A stretch of DNA of 64,000 nt from Pseudonocardia sp. HH130630-07 (GTDB taxonomy: Bacteria; Actinomycetota; Actinomycetes; Mycobacteriales; Pseudonocardiaceae), in assembly GCF_001698125.1 (NCBI RefSeq), contig NZ_CP013854.1, positions 2,790,001-2,854,000 on the forward strand, given 5' to 3'. A program made the position numbers and the translations under genes. This document shows, piece after piece, positions 1 to 9,392 of the stretch. Under the pieces are notes generated by a model. The model saw only the letters and a list, made by a program, of their open reading frames with translations. It did no database searches and was not told the origin of the DNA. Numbering within the stretch: the first letter of the stretch is position 1; each line of letters starts with the position of its first letter.

Positions 1-589
1 GGGCGTCGAGCTTGGAACCGATGTTCGTCAGGTGGGTCTTGACGGTGGACAGCGAGACGAACAGGTCCCCGGCGATCTCGTGGTTGGTCCGGCCGCGGGC
101 GACCGCGCGCACGACGTCCAGCTCGCGCGGCGAGAGCCCCATCGGGTCCGACGGCGGTTCCGGCGCCGGCTCGGTGAGCCGCTCCAGCAGCCGGACCGTG
201 ATCGACGGCGACACCAGGGCGTCCCCCGCCGCGGCGGCGCGTACCGCCTCCACCAGCAGCCGCGGGCCCGCGTCCTTCAGCAGGAAGCCGCAGGCACCCG
301 AGCGCAGCGCCCCGTAGACGTACTCGTCGAGGTCGAATGTCGTCACGACGACGATCCGCGGCGGCTGCGGGTCCGCGGACAGCGTCCGGGTCGCGGTGAT
401 CCCGTCCGTCCCGGGCATCCGGATGTCCATCAGCACCACGTCCGGGCGCACCTCACGGGCGAGCGCCACGGCGTCGTGCCCGGTCCCGGCCTCGCCCAGC
501 ACCTCGATGTCCGGCTCGGCGGAGAGGATCAGCCGGAAGCCGGTGCGCACCATCTCCTGGTCGTCGGCCAGGACGACGCCGATGCTCAC
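1..589 (-). CDS. NarL/LuxR-family response regulator (3' end beyond window)
   Basis: Receiver plus LuxR-type DNA-binding regulator, reading leftward off the window, so its C-terminus is missing. The GTG start at 587-589 overlaps the stop of the upstream histidine kinase (GTGA), the usual translational coupling in such pairs. The receiver begins MSIGVVLADDQEMVRTG, with the acidic pair near residues 9-10 and the phosphoacceptor Asp near residue 54 in VVLMDIRMPG. A helix-turn-helix of LuxR type (LSPRELDVVRAVARGRTN...STVKTHLTNI) follows near the window edge. By family it is phosphorylated by the adjacent DesK-like kinase and controls transcription. The neighbouring divergent ABC transporter is a plausible target, which is inference. 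Confidence 0.93.
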   Translation of the reverse strand, partial: MSIGVVLADDQEMVRTGFRLILSAEPDIEVLGEAGTGHDAVALAREVRPDVVLMDIRMPGTDGITATRTLSADPQPPRIVVVTTFDLDEYVYGALRSGACGFLLKDAGPRLLVEAVRAAAAGDALVSPSITVRLLERLTEPAPEPPSDPMGLSPRELDVVRAVARGRTNHEIAGDLFVSLSTVKTHLTNIGSKLDA

Positions 590-1800
590 CGGGCACCGGC
601 CAGCGGCAGCTCCACCAGCACCATCCACGCGGCCGGCCCGTCCGGGCCCACCTGCAGCGTCCCGCCCAGCGCACCGACCCGCTCCGCCATGCCGGCGAGG
701 CCGAAGCCGCCCCGGCCCAGCGTGGAGGACCGCCGCTCGGGCGAGCCGCCCTCGTTCCGCACCGTCACCTCGAGCCGTCCCTCCCGCCTGTGCATGCCGA
801 CCCGGACCGAGGTCGCGTCCGGCGCGTGCCGGTGCACGTTGGTCAGAGCTTCCTGCACCACCCGGTAGGCGGTCGCACCGACCCCCGGCGGCAGCTCGGT
901 GAGGTCCGGGTCGCGGTCGAGCGTGGTACGGGTGCGGGCCGGGTCGAAGCGGTCCACCAGCTCGTCGACGTCGGACGGCCCGTGCACGACGGTGCGCCCC
1001 GCCTCCTCGCCGCCCCGCAGCACGCCCACCATCCGGCGCATGCCGGCCAGCGCCTCGGCGCCGGCCCGTTCGATCGACTCCAGCGCCGGGCCGGCCTCCT
1101 CGGGCCGGGTCCGGGCCACGGTGACGGCGGCCTGCGCGGCGACGACGATCCCGGTCACGTGGTGGGCGACGACGTCGTGCAGCTCGCGGGCCAGCTCCAG
1201 GCGCTCGTTGGACCGGGCCTCGGTCAACCGGGCCTCGCGCCGGACCCGGATCTCGCGCAGCACGGCGGCCAGCGCCACCGCGGACGCCCAGCCCAGCCCG
1301 CAGAGCGCGGTGAACGTCGCGTCGTCGATGGCGTCGGTCGGGAAGCGCAGCACCGGCATCCCGACGATGACCAGGAACGAGACGACCGCGGTGCCCACGG
1401 CGACCAGCCCGGACGCCTGCCGCACGGTCACCACGGTGATGATCGCCAGCGCCAGCAGCTCGGCCAGCGACAGCGCCGTGATCCGGCCACCGGAGAACGT
1501 CGCGGCGGTGATGGCCGACGCGACCGACAGCACGGCCGACGAGCCGAACGCGACGATCGCGATCTGCTCGGTGGGCTGGACGTAGCGGGTCAGGACCACG
1601 GCCACGACGAGCAGCCCGGTGATCGGGCTGGAGTACCTGAACGCCGAGCCCTCCGCCAGCGACGGCCCGGCGACGACGTCGAAGGCCAGCCAGAACAGGT
1701 AGGCGAACGCCTCGAGGGTGAACAGCAGGGACCGGAACCGCGCCGCGGGGGGCGCCGGTTCCGCCTGCACGGCAGTGGTCTGGCCGGACATGGCGCACAC
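586..1800 (-). CDS. DesK/NarL-type sensor histidine kinase
   Basis: Membrane sensor kinase of about 404 aa. The N-terminal half (about residues 25-190) is a run of hydrophobic segments with short loops, suggesting an integral-membrane sensing domain without a large extracellular part. The HisKA_3 dimerisation motif ELHDVVAHHVTG places the phospho-His near residue 208. A HATPase_c domain follows, with the N box (YRVVQEALTNVHRHA) and G box (GRGGFGLAGMAERV, near residue 367). GTG at 1798-1800 gives the longest form; ATG at 1789-1791, three codons in, is also possible. It is translationally coupled to the response regulator. The divergent partner genes start about 100 bp away. Confidence 0.93.
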   Translation of the reverse strand: MCAMSGQTTAVQAEPAPPAARFRSLLFTLEAFAYLFWLAFDVVAGPSLAEGSAFRYSSPITGLLVVAVVLTRYVQPTEQIAIVAFGSSAVLSVASAITAATFSGGRITALSLAELLALAIITVVTVRQASGLVAVGTAVVSFLVIVGMPVLRFPTDAIDDATFTALCGLGWASAVALAAVLREIRVRREARLTEARSNERLELARELHDVVAHHVTGIVVAAQAAVTVARTRPEEAGPALESIERAGAEALAGMRRMVGVLRGGEEAGRTVVHGPSDVDELVDRFDPARTRTTLDRDPDLTELPPGVGATAYRVVQEALTNVHRHAPDATSVRVGMHRREGRLEVTVRNEGGSPERRSSTLGRGGFGLAGMAERVGALGGTLQVGPDGPAAWMVLVELPLAGAR

Positions 1801-1901
1801 CCTAGGGCTGAGAACGCGGCGCCCACCTCGTCCGGAAGTACGACGGACCGGTGCCCGACAACCGTCCTCCGGTCCGACGCGGACGGGGGGCCCGCCGCGG
1901 C

Positions 1902-2027
1902 ATGGTCATCGCCATGCTCGATGTCCTGGTGAACTGCGCCGCCGTGGTCGGTGGCGTCGTGCTGTTCCTGATGCTGGTGACGGTCGCGGTGCTGCCGCTG
2001 CTGGAGGAGTGGCGGGAGCAGCGATGA
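1902..2027 (+). CDS. Small single-pass membrane protein (41 aa)
   Basis: Short ORF MVIAMLDVLVNCAAVVGG... with one strongly hydrophobic helix (about residues 5-33) and a charged tail ending LLEEWREQR. Its stop overlaps the ATG of the ABC ATPase gene (ATGA at 2024-2027), which suggests a real coupled gene. No family is recognised. Its position, at the head of an ABC transporter operon and divergent from a membrane two-component system, suggests an accessory or signalling peptide for the transporter. That role is inference from position only. Confidence 0.6.
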   Translation: MVIAMLDVLVNCAAVVGGVVLFLMLVTVAVLPLLEEWREQR

Positions 2028-3004
2028 GCGCGCCCCGTCCCGTGCCCCCGCAGCCGCCCCACCACGCCGTGACGCCCCAGGCGCACCGCGCCGTGCAACC
2101 GGAAGCGCACCGCGCCGTGCCACCCGAGGCGCACCGCGCCGGGCCACCTGAGCCGCACCGCGCCGGGCCACCTGAGCCGCACCGCGCCGGGCCACCCGAG
2201 GCGCACCGCGCCGGGCCGCCCCAGGCGCCCCGTGCCGCCGCCGCGGCGATCGGGCTGGTCCGGTCCTACGGCGAGGGCCGCTCCGCCGTCCGCGCGCTGG
2301 ACGGCGTCACCCTCTGGTTGCCCGCGGGCCGGTTCACCGCGGTGATGGGGCCGTCCGGCTCCGGCAAGTCCACGCTGCTGCACTGCCTGGCCGGGCTCGA
2401 CCGGCCGACGGCGGGGCAGGTGCTGCTCGGCGACACCGACCTCGGCGCGCTCGGCGACGCCGCGCTCACCGCCGTCCGCCGGGACCGGATCGGGTTCGTG
2501 TTCCAGGACGGCAACCTGCTGCCGCACCTGAGCGCCGGGGAGAACATCGACCTCGCCGCGTCGCTCGCGGGCCGCCGGCCGGACCGGCAGTGGCGCACCG
2601 AGCTCGTCGAGCGGCTCGGGATCGCCGACCGGCTCGCCCACCTGCCCTCGGAGCTGTCCGGCGGGCAGCGGCAGCGGGTCGCGGTCGCCAGGGCACTGCT
2701 GGGGCGCCCGGAGCTGGTCGTCGCCGACGAGCCGACCGGTGCGCTGGACACGGCGTCCGGACGCGAGCTGCTGGGCCTGCTGCGCGGCTGCGTGGACGAC
2801 TACGGCCAGACCGTCGTCATGGTCACCCACGACCCGCTGGCGGCCTCGGTGTCGGACCAGGTCCTGCTGCTGCGCGACGGCGTCGCCGCGGGCCGGATCA
2901 CCGACCCGACCCCCGGCTCCGTCCTCGCCGCGCTGGGCGATCTCAGCGCGCCCCGGCGGGGTGGCCCGGGCGGCCCGCCGCGCACGGCGGCGGTGCCGTC
3001 GTGA
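2024..3004 (+). CDS. MacB/LolD-type ABC transporter ATP-binding protein with repeat-rich N-terminus
   Basis: ATPase (326 aa) for the FtsX-like permease encoded next; the pair belongs to the MacB/BceA-type exporter or mechanotransmission group. The ABC domain starts near residue 75 and shows Walker A GPSGSGKST, signature LSGGQRQRVAVARA, Walker B LVVADEP and the family motif TGALD. The first ~70 residues are unusual for this family: a Pro/His/Ala/Arg/Glu-rich stretch made of six tandem 8-residue units of the type E(A/P)HRAGPP, encoded by 24-bp DNA repeats. The start ATG at 2024 is preceded by a purine-rich GGAGGAG/CGGGAG region and overlaps the small membrane gene. The stop overlaps the permease GTG start. 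Confidence 0.92.
   Translation: MSAPRPVPPQPPHHAVTPQAHRAVQPEAHRAVPPEAHRAGPPEPHRAGPPEPHRAGPPEAHRAGPPQAPRAAAAAIGLVRSYGEGRSAVRALDGVTLWLPAGRFTAVMGPSGSGKSTLLHCLAGLDRPTAGQVLLGDTDLGALGDAALTAVRRDRIGFVFQDGNLLPHLSAGENIDLAASLAGRRPDRQWRTELVERLGIADRLAHLPSELSGGQRQRVAVARALLGRPELVVADEPTGALDTASGRELLGLLRGCVDDYGQTVVMVTHDPLAASVSDQVLLLRDGVAAGRITDPTPGSVLAALGDLSAPRRGGPGGPPRTAAVPS
2078..2221 (+). repeat. Six in-frame 24-bp tandem repeats
   Basis: Six 24-bp units lie end to end inside the ABC ATPase gene and encode QAHRAVQP, EAHRAVPP, EAHRAGPP, EPHRAGPP, EPHRAGPP and EAHRAGPP. Adjacent units differ at only a few bases, so copy number could change by slippage without breaking the frame. Confidence 0.9.
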
Positions 3005-5151
3005 GGCGGTTCGGCAACCCGGCGACCCGCGCGGCGCTGGCCGGGATCCGCCGCCGGCCCCGGCAGACCCTGCTGACCGGACTCGCGGTGCTGGTCGCCA
3101 CGGTGTTCGCGGCCGGGACCGTGCAGTTCACCGAGACCATGCGGGACGCGTTGCTGGCCGACTCGACGCGCACCCCGCCGGGGGCGTCGTTCGTCGTCGG
3201 CCAGCCGCAGGACGACGCGGGTGCCGGTCCGCTCGCCGCCCGGCTCGCCGCGGTCCCCGGGGTGACCGAGGTGGTGCCCGTCCAGGAGGGCGAGCTGCCG
3301 GTGACCGTGGGCGGCAGCACCGCCCAGTGGCGGATCGGTACCGACCCGGCCACCGGCCCGATGTCGGTGCGCCCGGCCCCGGAGCAGGGGCACGCACCCG
3401 GACCCGGCGAGGTGCTGCTGAGCGCCGCGACCGCCGAGCGGACCGGTCTCGGTCTGGGCGACGCGCTGAGCGTGTCCGGGCGCCCGTTCACCGTCGGCGG
3501 GATCTCCTCGCACGGCCTGGACGGCGGGGACGGCCTGCTGCTGAGCCCGGCCGACGCGGTCGCCTTCGGCCCGGACCTGTACTACGGCGCGCGGGTCGAC
3601 GTCGCGGGCACGCCCGAGAAGGCCGCGCTGGAGGCCGTCGCGGGGGGTGCCGACGTCCAGACCGCGGACGAGGCCCGCGACACCGAGATCGCGAGCGTCG
3701 CCGGTGCGGTGACGTCGGTGCTGGCCGCGCTGTCGGTGTTCGTCGGGCTCGCGCTGGTCGCGGCCGTCGTGGTGGTCGGCTCGACGTTCCGGATCGTGCT
3801 CGGCCGGCGCGGGCGGGAGCTCGCCATGCTGCGCTGCGTCGGGGCCACCCGGGGCCAGGTGACCCGCTCGGTGCTCGCCGAGGCCGGGATCACCGGACTG
3901 GTCGCCGGGGTGGTGGGGGCCGTGGTCGCCACCGGCGGGTCGTACGCGGTGCTGGCCGTCATGCGGGCGACCGGGACGGACGTGCCCGCGCTCGCGCTGT
4001 CGCCGTTCGGGCTGGCCGGGTGCGTGCTGCTCGCGGTCGTCGCGGCGCTGCCTCCGGCGCTCGCCGCCGGCCGGGTGCCGCCGGTGGTGGCCCTCGGGGC
4101 GGCGGACAGCACCGAGGCGCGCGGCCCGAGCGCGCGGCGCCGGCTGCCCGCGGTGGTCGTGCTGCTGGTGCTGGCGGCCGGGATCGGGGCCCTCGGCACG
4201 ATCGTGGGCGACTCCCTCGGCGGCCTGGCGCTGGTCGCGCTGAGCGGGCTGGTGGCGTTCGCCGCGCTGGTCGTGGCCGGGCCGTACCTGGTCGGCGGGG
4301 CCGCGGCGCTCGTCGCACCGCTGGTGGCCCGGTCCGGTCCGGCCCGGCTGGCCGTCGCGAACGCCCGCCGGGTGTCCCGGCGCACCGCGGCGACGACGAC
4401 GGTGCTCGCGCTCGGGGTCGGCCTGACCGCCGCCCTGCTCGTCGGGATCGACGGCGCCACCGCCGACGCCAGGGACTCGATCGACAGCAACTACCGGTCC
4501 GAGGTGCTGGTGCTGCCGGCGAGCTCGTCGTCGGAGGAGGACCCCGCCGCGCGGCGGGTGGCCGCCGACGCCCTCGCGGCCCGGCTCGGGGAGCGGCCGG
4601 AGCTGCGGGTGCAGACCGACGAGACCGAGATCCTGGTCGACTCCGCACCCGGGACCGATCCGATGGCGGTGCGCACGGCGGTCGCGGAGGCGACCGGCGG
4701 CACCGGAGCCGTGGTGCTGTGGACCGCGGACGCGCGGGCGAACACCGAGCAGGTGTTCTCGGTCGTCCGGATGGTCGGCGGCGGCCTCGTCGGGGTGACC
4801 CTGGTGGTCGCCGTGCTCGGGGTCGGCGTGACGCTGGCCCTGTCGGTGGCCGAGCGGACCCGGGAGATCGCCCTGCTCAGGGCGCTCGGCCTGACCCGGT
4901 CCGGGGCCAGGGGATCGGTCGCCGCCGAGGCGGCACTGGGCGGGGCCGTGGGGGCGGTCGTCGGCGTGGTGCTGGGCGGGGTCTACGGGGCGCTGGGCCT
5001 ACAGGCGATGGACATGGCGGGGGCGGTGCCGCCGTTCGGGCAGCTGCTCGTGCTGGGCGGCGGGGTCGTCCTGGTCGCGGTCCTGGCGTCGGCGACGTCG
5101 ATGCGCCGGGTCGGGCGGGTCACCCCGGCCACCGGGCTGGCCGCCGGCTGA
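3001..5151 (+). CDS. FtsX-like ABC transporter permease
   Basis: Permease of 716 aa, partner of the preceding ATPase. It has an N-terminal membrane anchor (about residues 15-40), a large extracytoplasmic domain (about 45-230, MacB periplasmic-core-like), a first FtsX bundle of three helices (about 235-360), a middle pair of hydrophobic segments, a second soluble stretch (about 495-580) and a C-terminal FtsX bundle containing VAERTREIALLRALGLTRSG, the typical loop that contacts the ATPase. The GTG start at 3001 overlaps the ATPase stop. Such systems export small molecules or lipids or sense antimicrobials; the substrate cannot be read from the sequence. Divergent two-component genes may regulate it. 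Confidence 0.92.
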   Translation: MRRFGNPATRAALAGIRRRPRQTLLTGLAVLVATVFAAGTVQFTETMRDALLADSTRTPPGASFVVGQPQDDAGAGPLAARLAAVPGVTEVVPVQEGELPVTVGGSTAQWRIGTDPATGPMSVRPAPEQGHAPGPGEVLLSAATAERTGLGLGDALSVSGRPFTVGGISSHGLDGGDGLLLSPADAVAFGPDLYYGARVDVAGTPEKAALEAVAGGADVQTADEARDTEIASVAGAVTSVLAALSVFVGLALVAAVVVVGSTFRIVLGRRGRELAMLRCVGATRGQVTRSVLAEAGITGLVAGVVGAVVATGGSYAVLAVMRATGTDVPALALSPFGLAGCVLLAVVAALPPALAAGRVPPVVALGAADSTEARGPSARRRLPAVVVLLVLAAGIGALGTIVGDSLGGLALVALSGLVAFAALVVAGPYLVGGAAALVAPLVARSGPARLAVANARRVSRRTAATTTVLALGVGLTAALLVGIDGATADARDSIDSNYRSEVLVLPASSSSEEDPAARRVAADALAARLGERPELRVQTDETEILVDSAPGTDPMAVRTAVAEATGGTGAVVLWTADARANTEQVFSVVRMVGGGLVGVTLVVAVLGVGVTLALSVAERTREIALLRALGLTRSGARGSVAAEAALGGAVGAVVGVVLGGVYGALGLQAMDMAGAVPPFGQLLVLGGGVVLVAVLASATSMRRVGRVTPATGLAAG

Positions 5152-5163
5152 GCCGGCACCGCC

Positions 5164-5205
5164 GGCCGGTGCGCGCCCGCACGAGGGGTCGGGCGCGCAC
5201 CGGCC
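5164..5205. terminator. Bidirectional hairpin terminator
   Basis: A perfect 16-bp inverted repeat (5164-5179 pairing with 5190-5205, arms GGCCGGTGCGCGCCCG) with a 10-nt loop lies between two convergent genes, the ABC permease and the deazaflavin-type oxidoreductase. There is no T-tract, which is common for actinobacterial hairpin terminators. Confidence 0.75.
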
Positions 5206-5225
5206 GCGCGGTCAGGGCCGGGTGG

Positions 5226-5657
5226 TCAGGCCTCCGGCTCGAGCACGAAGACCGGGATGACCCGGGAGGTCTTCTCCTGGTACTCCGCGTAGGGCGGGTA
5301 GGCCTCGACCGAGCGGTCCCACCACTCCTGGCGCTCCTGCCCGGTGACCTCACGCGCGGTGTAGGAGCCGGTGGTGGCGCCGTCCTGCACCTGGACCGTG
5401 GGGTGCGCCAGCACGTTGTGGTACCAGGCCGGGTGCTCCGGGGTGCCGCCCTTGGAGGCGATCATCGCGTAGGAGCCGCCGTGCTCGACGCGCATGACCG
5501 GCACGTAGCGCTGCTTCCCCGACTTCGCGCCGGTCGTCGTCACCAGGACGATCGGGCGGTCCATGACCGTGACGCCCTCGGTCGTCCCGGTCTGCAGGAT
5601 CTTCTCGGTCTGCTTGCGCACCCAGTCGGTCGGGCTCAGTTCGGCGTTCTGCGTCAT
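5226..5657 (-). CDS. Ddn-family deazaflavin (F420)-dependent nitroreductase-like oxidoreductase
   Basis: Protein of about 143 aa in the actinobacterial Ddn/F420 oxidoreductase family (split beta-barrel, FDOR-A type). Supporting blocks are WVRKQTEKILQTGTTEG, the core VLVTTTGAKSGKQRYVPVMRVE, AMIASKGGTPEHPAWYHNVLAHP and the C-terminal PPYAEYQEKTSRVIPVFVLEP, which match the family layout from end to end. Members use reduced F420H2 to reduce quinones or nitro compounds at the membrane. The start at 5657 (MTQNAEL) is chosen because the Trp of WVRKQ then lies at the usual distance from the N-terminus; upstream in-frame starts at 5690 and 5699 are possible. It faces the ABC permease across a shared terminator. 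Confidence 0.85.
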   Translation of the reverse strand: MTQNAELSPTDWVRKQTEKILQTGTTEGVTVMDRPIVLVTTTGAKSGKQRYVPVMRVEHGGSYAMIASKGGTPEHPAWYHNVLAHPTVQVQDGATTGSYTAREVTGQERQEWWDRSVEAYPPYAEYQEKTSRVIPVFVLEPEA

Positions 5658-5771
5658 GCGAATGACCAACCCGGACGTCGTCGTGGTCATTCCTCGCAAC
5701 CGGGTGAGGTCCGCCGAAGGGCTGTTCTTCCGCGCCGGGCGTGCCTACCGTGAGGGAGAACGATCAACTGA

Positions 5772-7523
<1,752 letters not shown>

Positions 7524-7537
7524 CCGGACCTCCCGGC

Positions 7538-8185
7538 TCAGAGCAGGGTGTCCAGGTCGACGGTGGCGGCGAACGGTGCGGTGGCGGTGTGCCGGCCGGT
7601 GACGACGCCACCGTCGGCGTAGCCGAACTCGCCGGCGAGGTGGCAGGCGAGCAGGGAGACCGGGTCGCCGAGATCGACGATCCAGTAGTGGGCGATCCCG
7701 GCGTCGGCGTACTCGCCGCGCTTGGTGACGTGGTCGAGCCGCCGGGAGCCCGGCGAGACGATCTCCACGACGAGGCGGACCTCCGCAGCCCGGACGACTC
7801 CGCCCTCGCTGCGTACCCGGCGGCGCGCATCCCGGTCGACCACGACGAGATCGGGCCGGCGGACCGTGCCGGGGGCGGTGGCCGGTACGAGGCCGAGGTC
7901 GACGTCGACCTCGACGAGGACCTCGGTGTCGGCCGCCACCCGTCCCCGCAGCTGGAACGCCAGTTCGAGCGCTGCGTGACCGTGATCGGGAGCGGGGCCC
8001 GGGGACATGAGGACCTGACCTTCGACGAGTTCGGTGTGACCGGGTTCGACCTCGCCGATCTCCAGATAGTCGGCGACGGTCAACAGGTGCAACGCGGGCA
8101 CCGGCCGGACCGGCGGCGCGCTCCCGGACGGCTGTCCCGGCCCGGACCGCGACGGTTCGAACCGCTCGGACGGTTGTGCTCCCAT
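7538..8185 (-). CDS. Uma2 family (DUF820) endonuclease-like protein
   Basis: Protein of 215 aa in the Uma2/PD-(D/E)XK family. Recognisable blocks are LLTVADYLEIGEVEPGHTELVEGQVLMSPGPAPDHGHAALEL, RRPDLVVVDRD, and LVVEIVSPGSRRLDHVTKRGEYADAGIAHYWIVD, which carries the presumed metal/catalytic Asp, Glu and Lys. Such genes are widespread and often multicopy in cyanobacteria and actinobacteria, with no settled cellular role. ATG at 8183-8185 is preceded by AGAGGAGG at good spacing, so the longer upstream extension is not used. It sits convergent to thiC and divergent from thiD, interrupting what would otherwise be a thiC-thiD pair. Confidence 0.85.
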   Translation of the reverse strand: MGAQPSERFEPSRSGPGQPSGSAPPVRPVPALHLLTVADYLEIGEVEPGHTELVEGQVLMSPGPAPDHGHAALELAFQLRGRVAADTEVLVEVDVDLGLVPATAPGTVRRPDLVVVDRDARRRVRSEGGVVRAAEVRLVVEIVSPGSRRLDHVTKRGEYADAGIAHYWIVDLGDPVSLLACHLAGEFGYADGGVVTGRHTATAPFAATVDLDTLL

Positions 8186-8267
8186 GGCTGGCCTCCTCTG
8201 CACGCAGTGTTCCACGCGACCCGGCATTTCCCGGGCGTCGCGGACGATCCGGCACCGGATACCGTCC

Positions 8268-8373
8268 GGTGTGCGGGAGCTCGTGCGTCGAGCGGGCTGA
8301 GAGGGCGGCTGGGTCCGGTGCGGACCGGCGCCGCCGACCGCGGGACCGGCCGGGTAATGCCGGCCAGGGAGGA
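8268..8373 (+). promoter_or_regulatory. Second TPP riboswitch, upstream of thiD
   Basis: The same THI element parts are present: TGCGGGAGCTCG, CGGGCTGAGAGGGCGG, GCCGACCGCGGGACC, and GGCCGGGTAATGCCGGCC followed by AGGGAGG. As at thiC, the last GGGAGG doubles as the SD for the ATG at 8381, supporting translational control by thiamine pyrophosphate. The variable P3 region is longer here than in the thiC copy, so the two elements are not a recent duplicate. Confidence 0.95.
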
Positions 8374-8380
8374 CCGGATC

Positions 8381-9235
8381 ATGCGACCCACCGTCGGCAC
8401 GACACCGCCGCGGACCCTGACCATCGCCGGCACCGACTCCGGCGGCGGCGCCGGCATCGCCGCCGACCTGCGCGCGTTCGCCGCCTGCGGGGTGCACGGC
8501 TGCCTCGCGGTGTGCGCGGTGACCGTGCAGAACACCGTGGGCGTCACCGGCGTCCACACCGTGCCGGTCGAGACGATCGCCGGGCAGATCGGCGTCGTCG
8601 CGGCCGACATCGGGCTGCAGGCGGCGAAGACCGGGATGCTGGCGACCGCGGAGATCATCGCCGCCGTCGCACGGGCCTGCGACGACAACGGGATCGGTGC
8701 GGACCGGGCGACCCCGCTCGTCGTCGACCCGGTCGCGGCGTCGATGCACGGCGACCCGCTGCTCGCCGGCGAGGCGCTCGACGCCTACCGGGAGACCCTG
8801 TTCCCGCGGGCGACGCTGGTGACCCCGAACCTCGACGAGATCCGGCTGCTCGTCGAGCACGACGTGACCGACCGCGACGGCCAGTACGCCGCGGCCCGGG
8901 CGCTGCACGCGCTCGGGGCGCACGCCGTCCTGGTCAAGGGCGGGCACCTGCCCGGCGACGCCGAGGGCTGCCTCGACCTGCTCTACGACGGCGAGACCTT
9001 CGTCGAGCTGCCCGGCCCGCGCTTCGACACCGCGAACACCCACGGCGGCGGGGACTCGCTCGCCTCGGCGATCACCGCGGGGCTCGCGCACGGGCTGCAC
9101 CTCGTCGAGGCGGTGCGGTTCGGGAAGCGCTACATCGTCGAGGCGGTGCGGCACTCCTATCCCCTGGGCGCCGGACACGGCCCGGTCTCCCCGCTGTGGG
9201 CCGTCCGCCCGTGGTGGGAGACCCCCGCCCCCTGA
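8381..9235 (+). CDS. thiD: Hydroxymethylpyrimidine/phosphomethylpyrimidine kinase ThiD
   Basis: Ribokinase-fold enzyme (284 aa) that phosphorylates HMP and HMP phosphate to the pyrophosphate used by thiamine phosphate synthase. Diagnostic stretches are LTIAGTDSGGGAGIAADLRAF at the N-terminus, CAVTVQNTVGV, KTGMLATAEII, VVDPVAASMHGDPLL, TLVTPNLDEIRLLV, HAVLVKGGHLPG and the catalytic/anion-hole motif TANTHGGGDSLASAITAGLAHG, where Cys/Gly variants of GTGDTL are usual. The length is normal for stand-alone ThiD. Start and SD are set by the upstream TPP riboswitch. The 157 bp to the next gene hold no further recognisable gene. Confidence 0.96.
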   Translation: MRPTVGTTPPRTLTIAGTDSGGGAGIAADLRAFAACGVHGCLAVCAVTVQNTVGVTGVHTVPVETIAGQIGVVAADIGLQAAKTGMLATAEIIAAVARACDDNGIGADRATPLVVDPVAASMHGDPLLAGEALDAYRETLFPRATLVTPNLDEIRLLVEHDVTDRDGQYAAARALHALGAHAVLVKGGHLPGDAEGCLDLLYDGETFVELPGPRFDTANTHGGGDSLASAITAGLAHGLHLVEAVRFGKRYIVEAVRHSYPLGAGHGPVSPLWAVRPWWETPAP

Positions 9236-9392
9236 GCCAGGCCCGGCGTGCGGCGGCTCGTGCCGAGTGTTCGGAGATTTCCGGCTGATCCGGGCGCATC
9301 TGCGGACACGGAACGAGCTCGGGCCGGTGCAGCGCCCTGACCTGCGTGATCCGGTCTGCGGACACCCCCGGGCGGCTATACGCTCGCGATCG

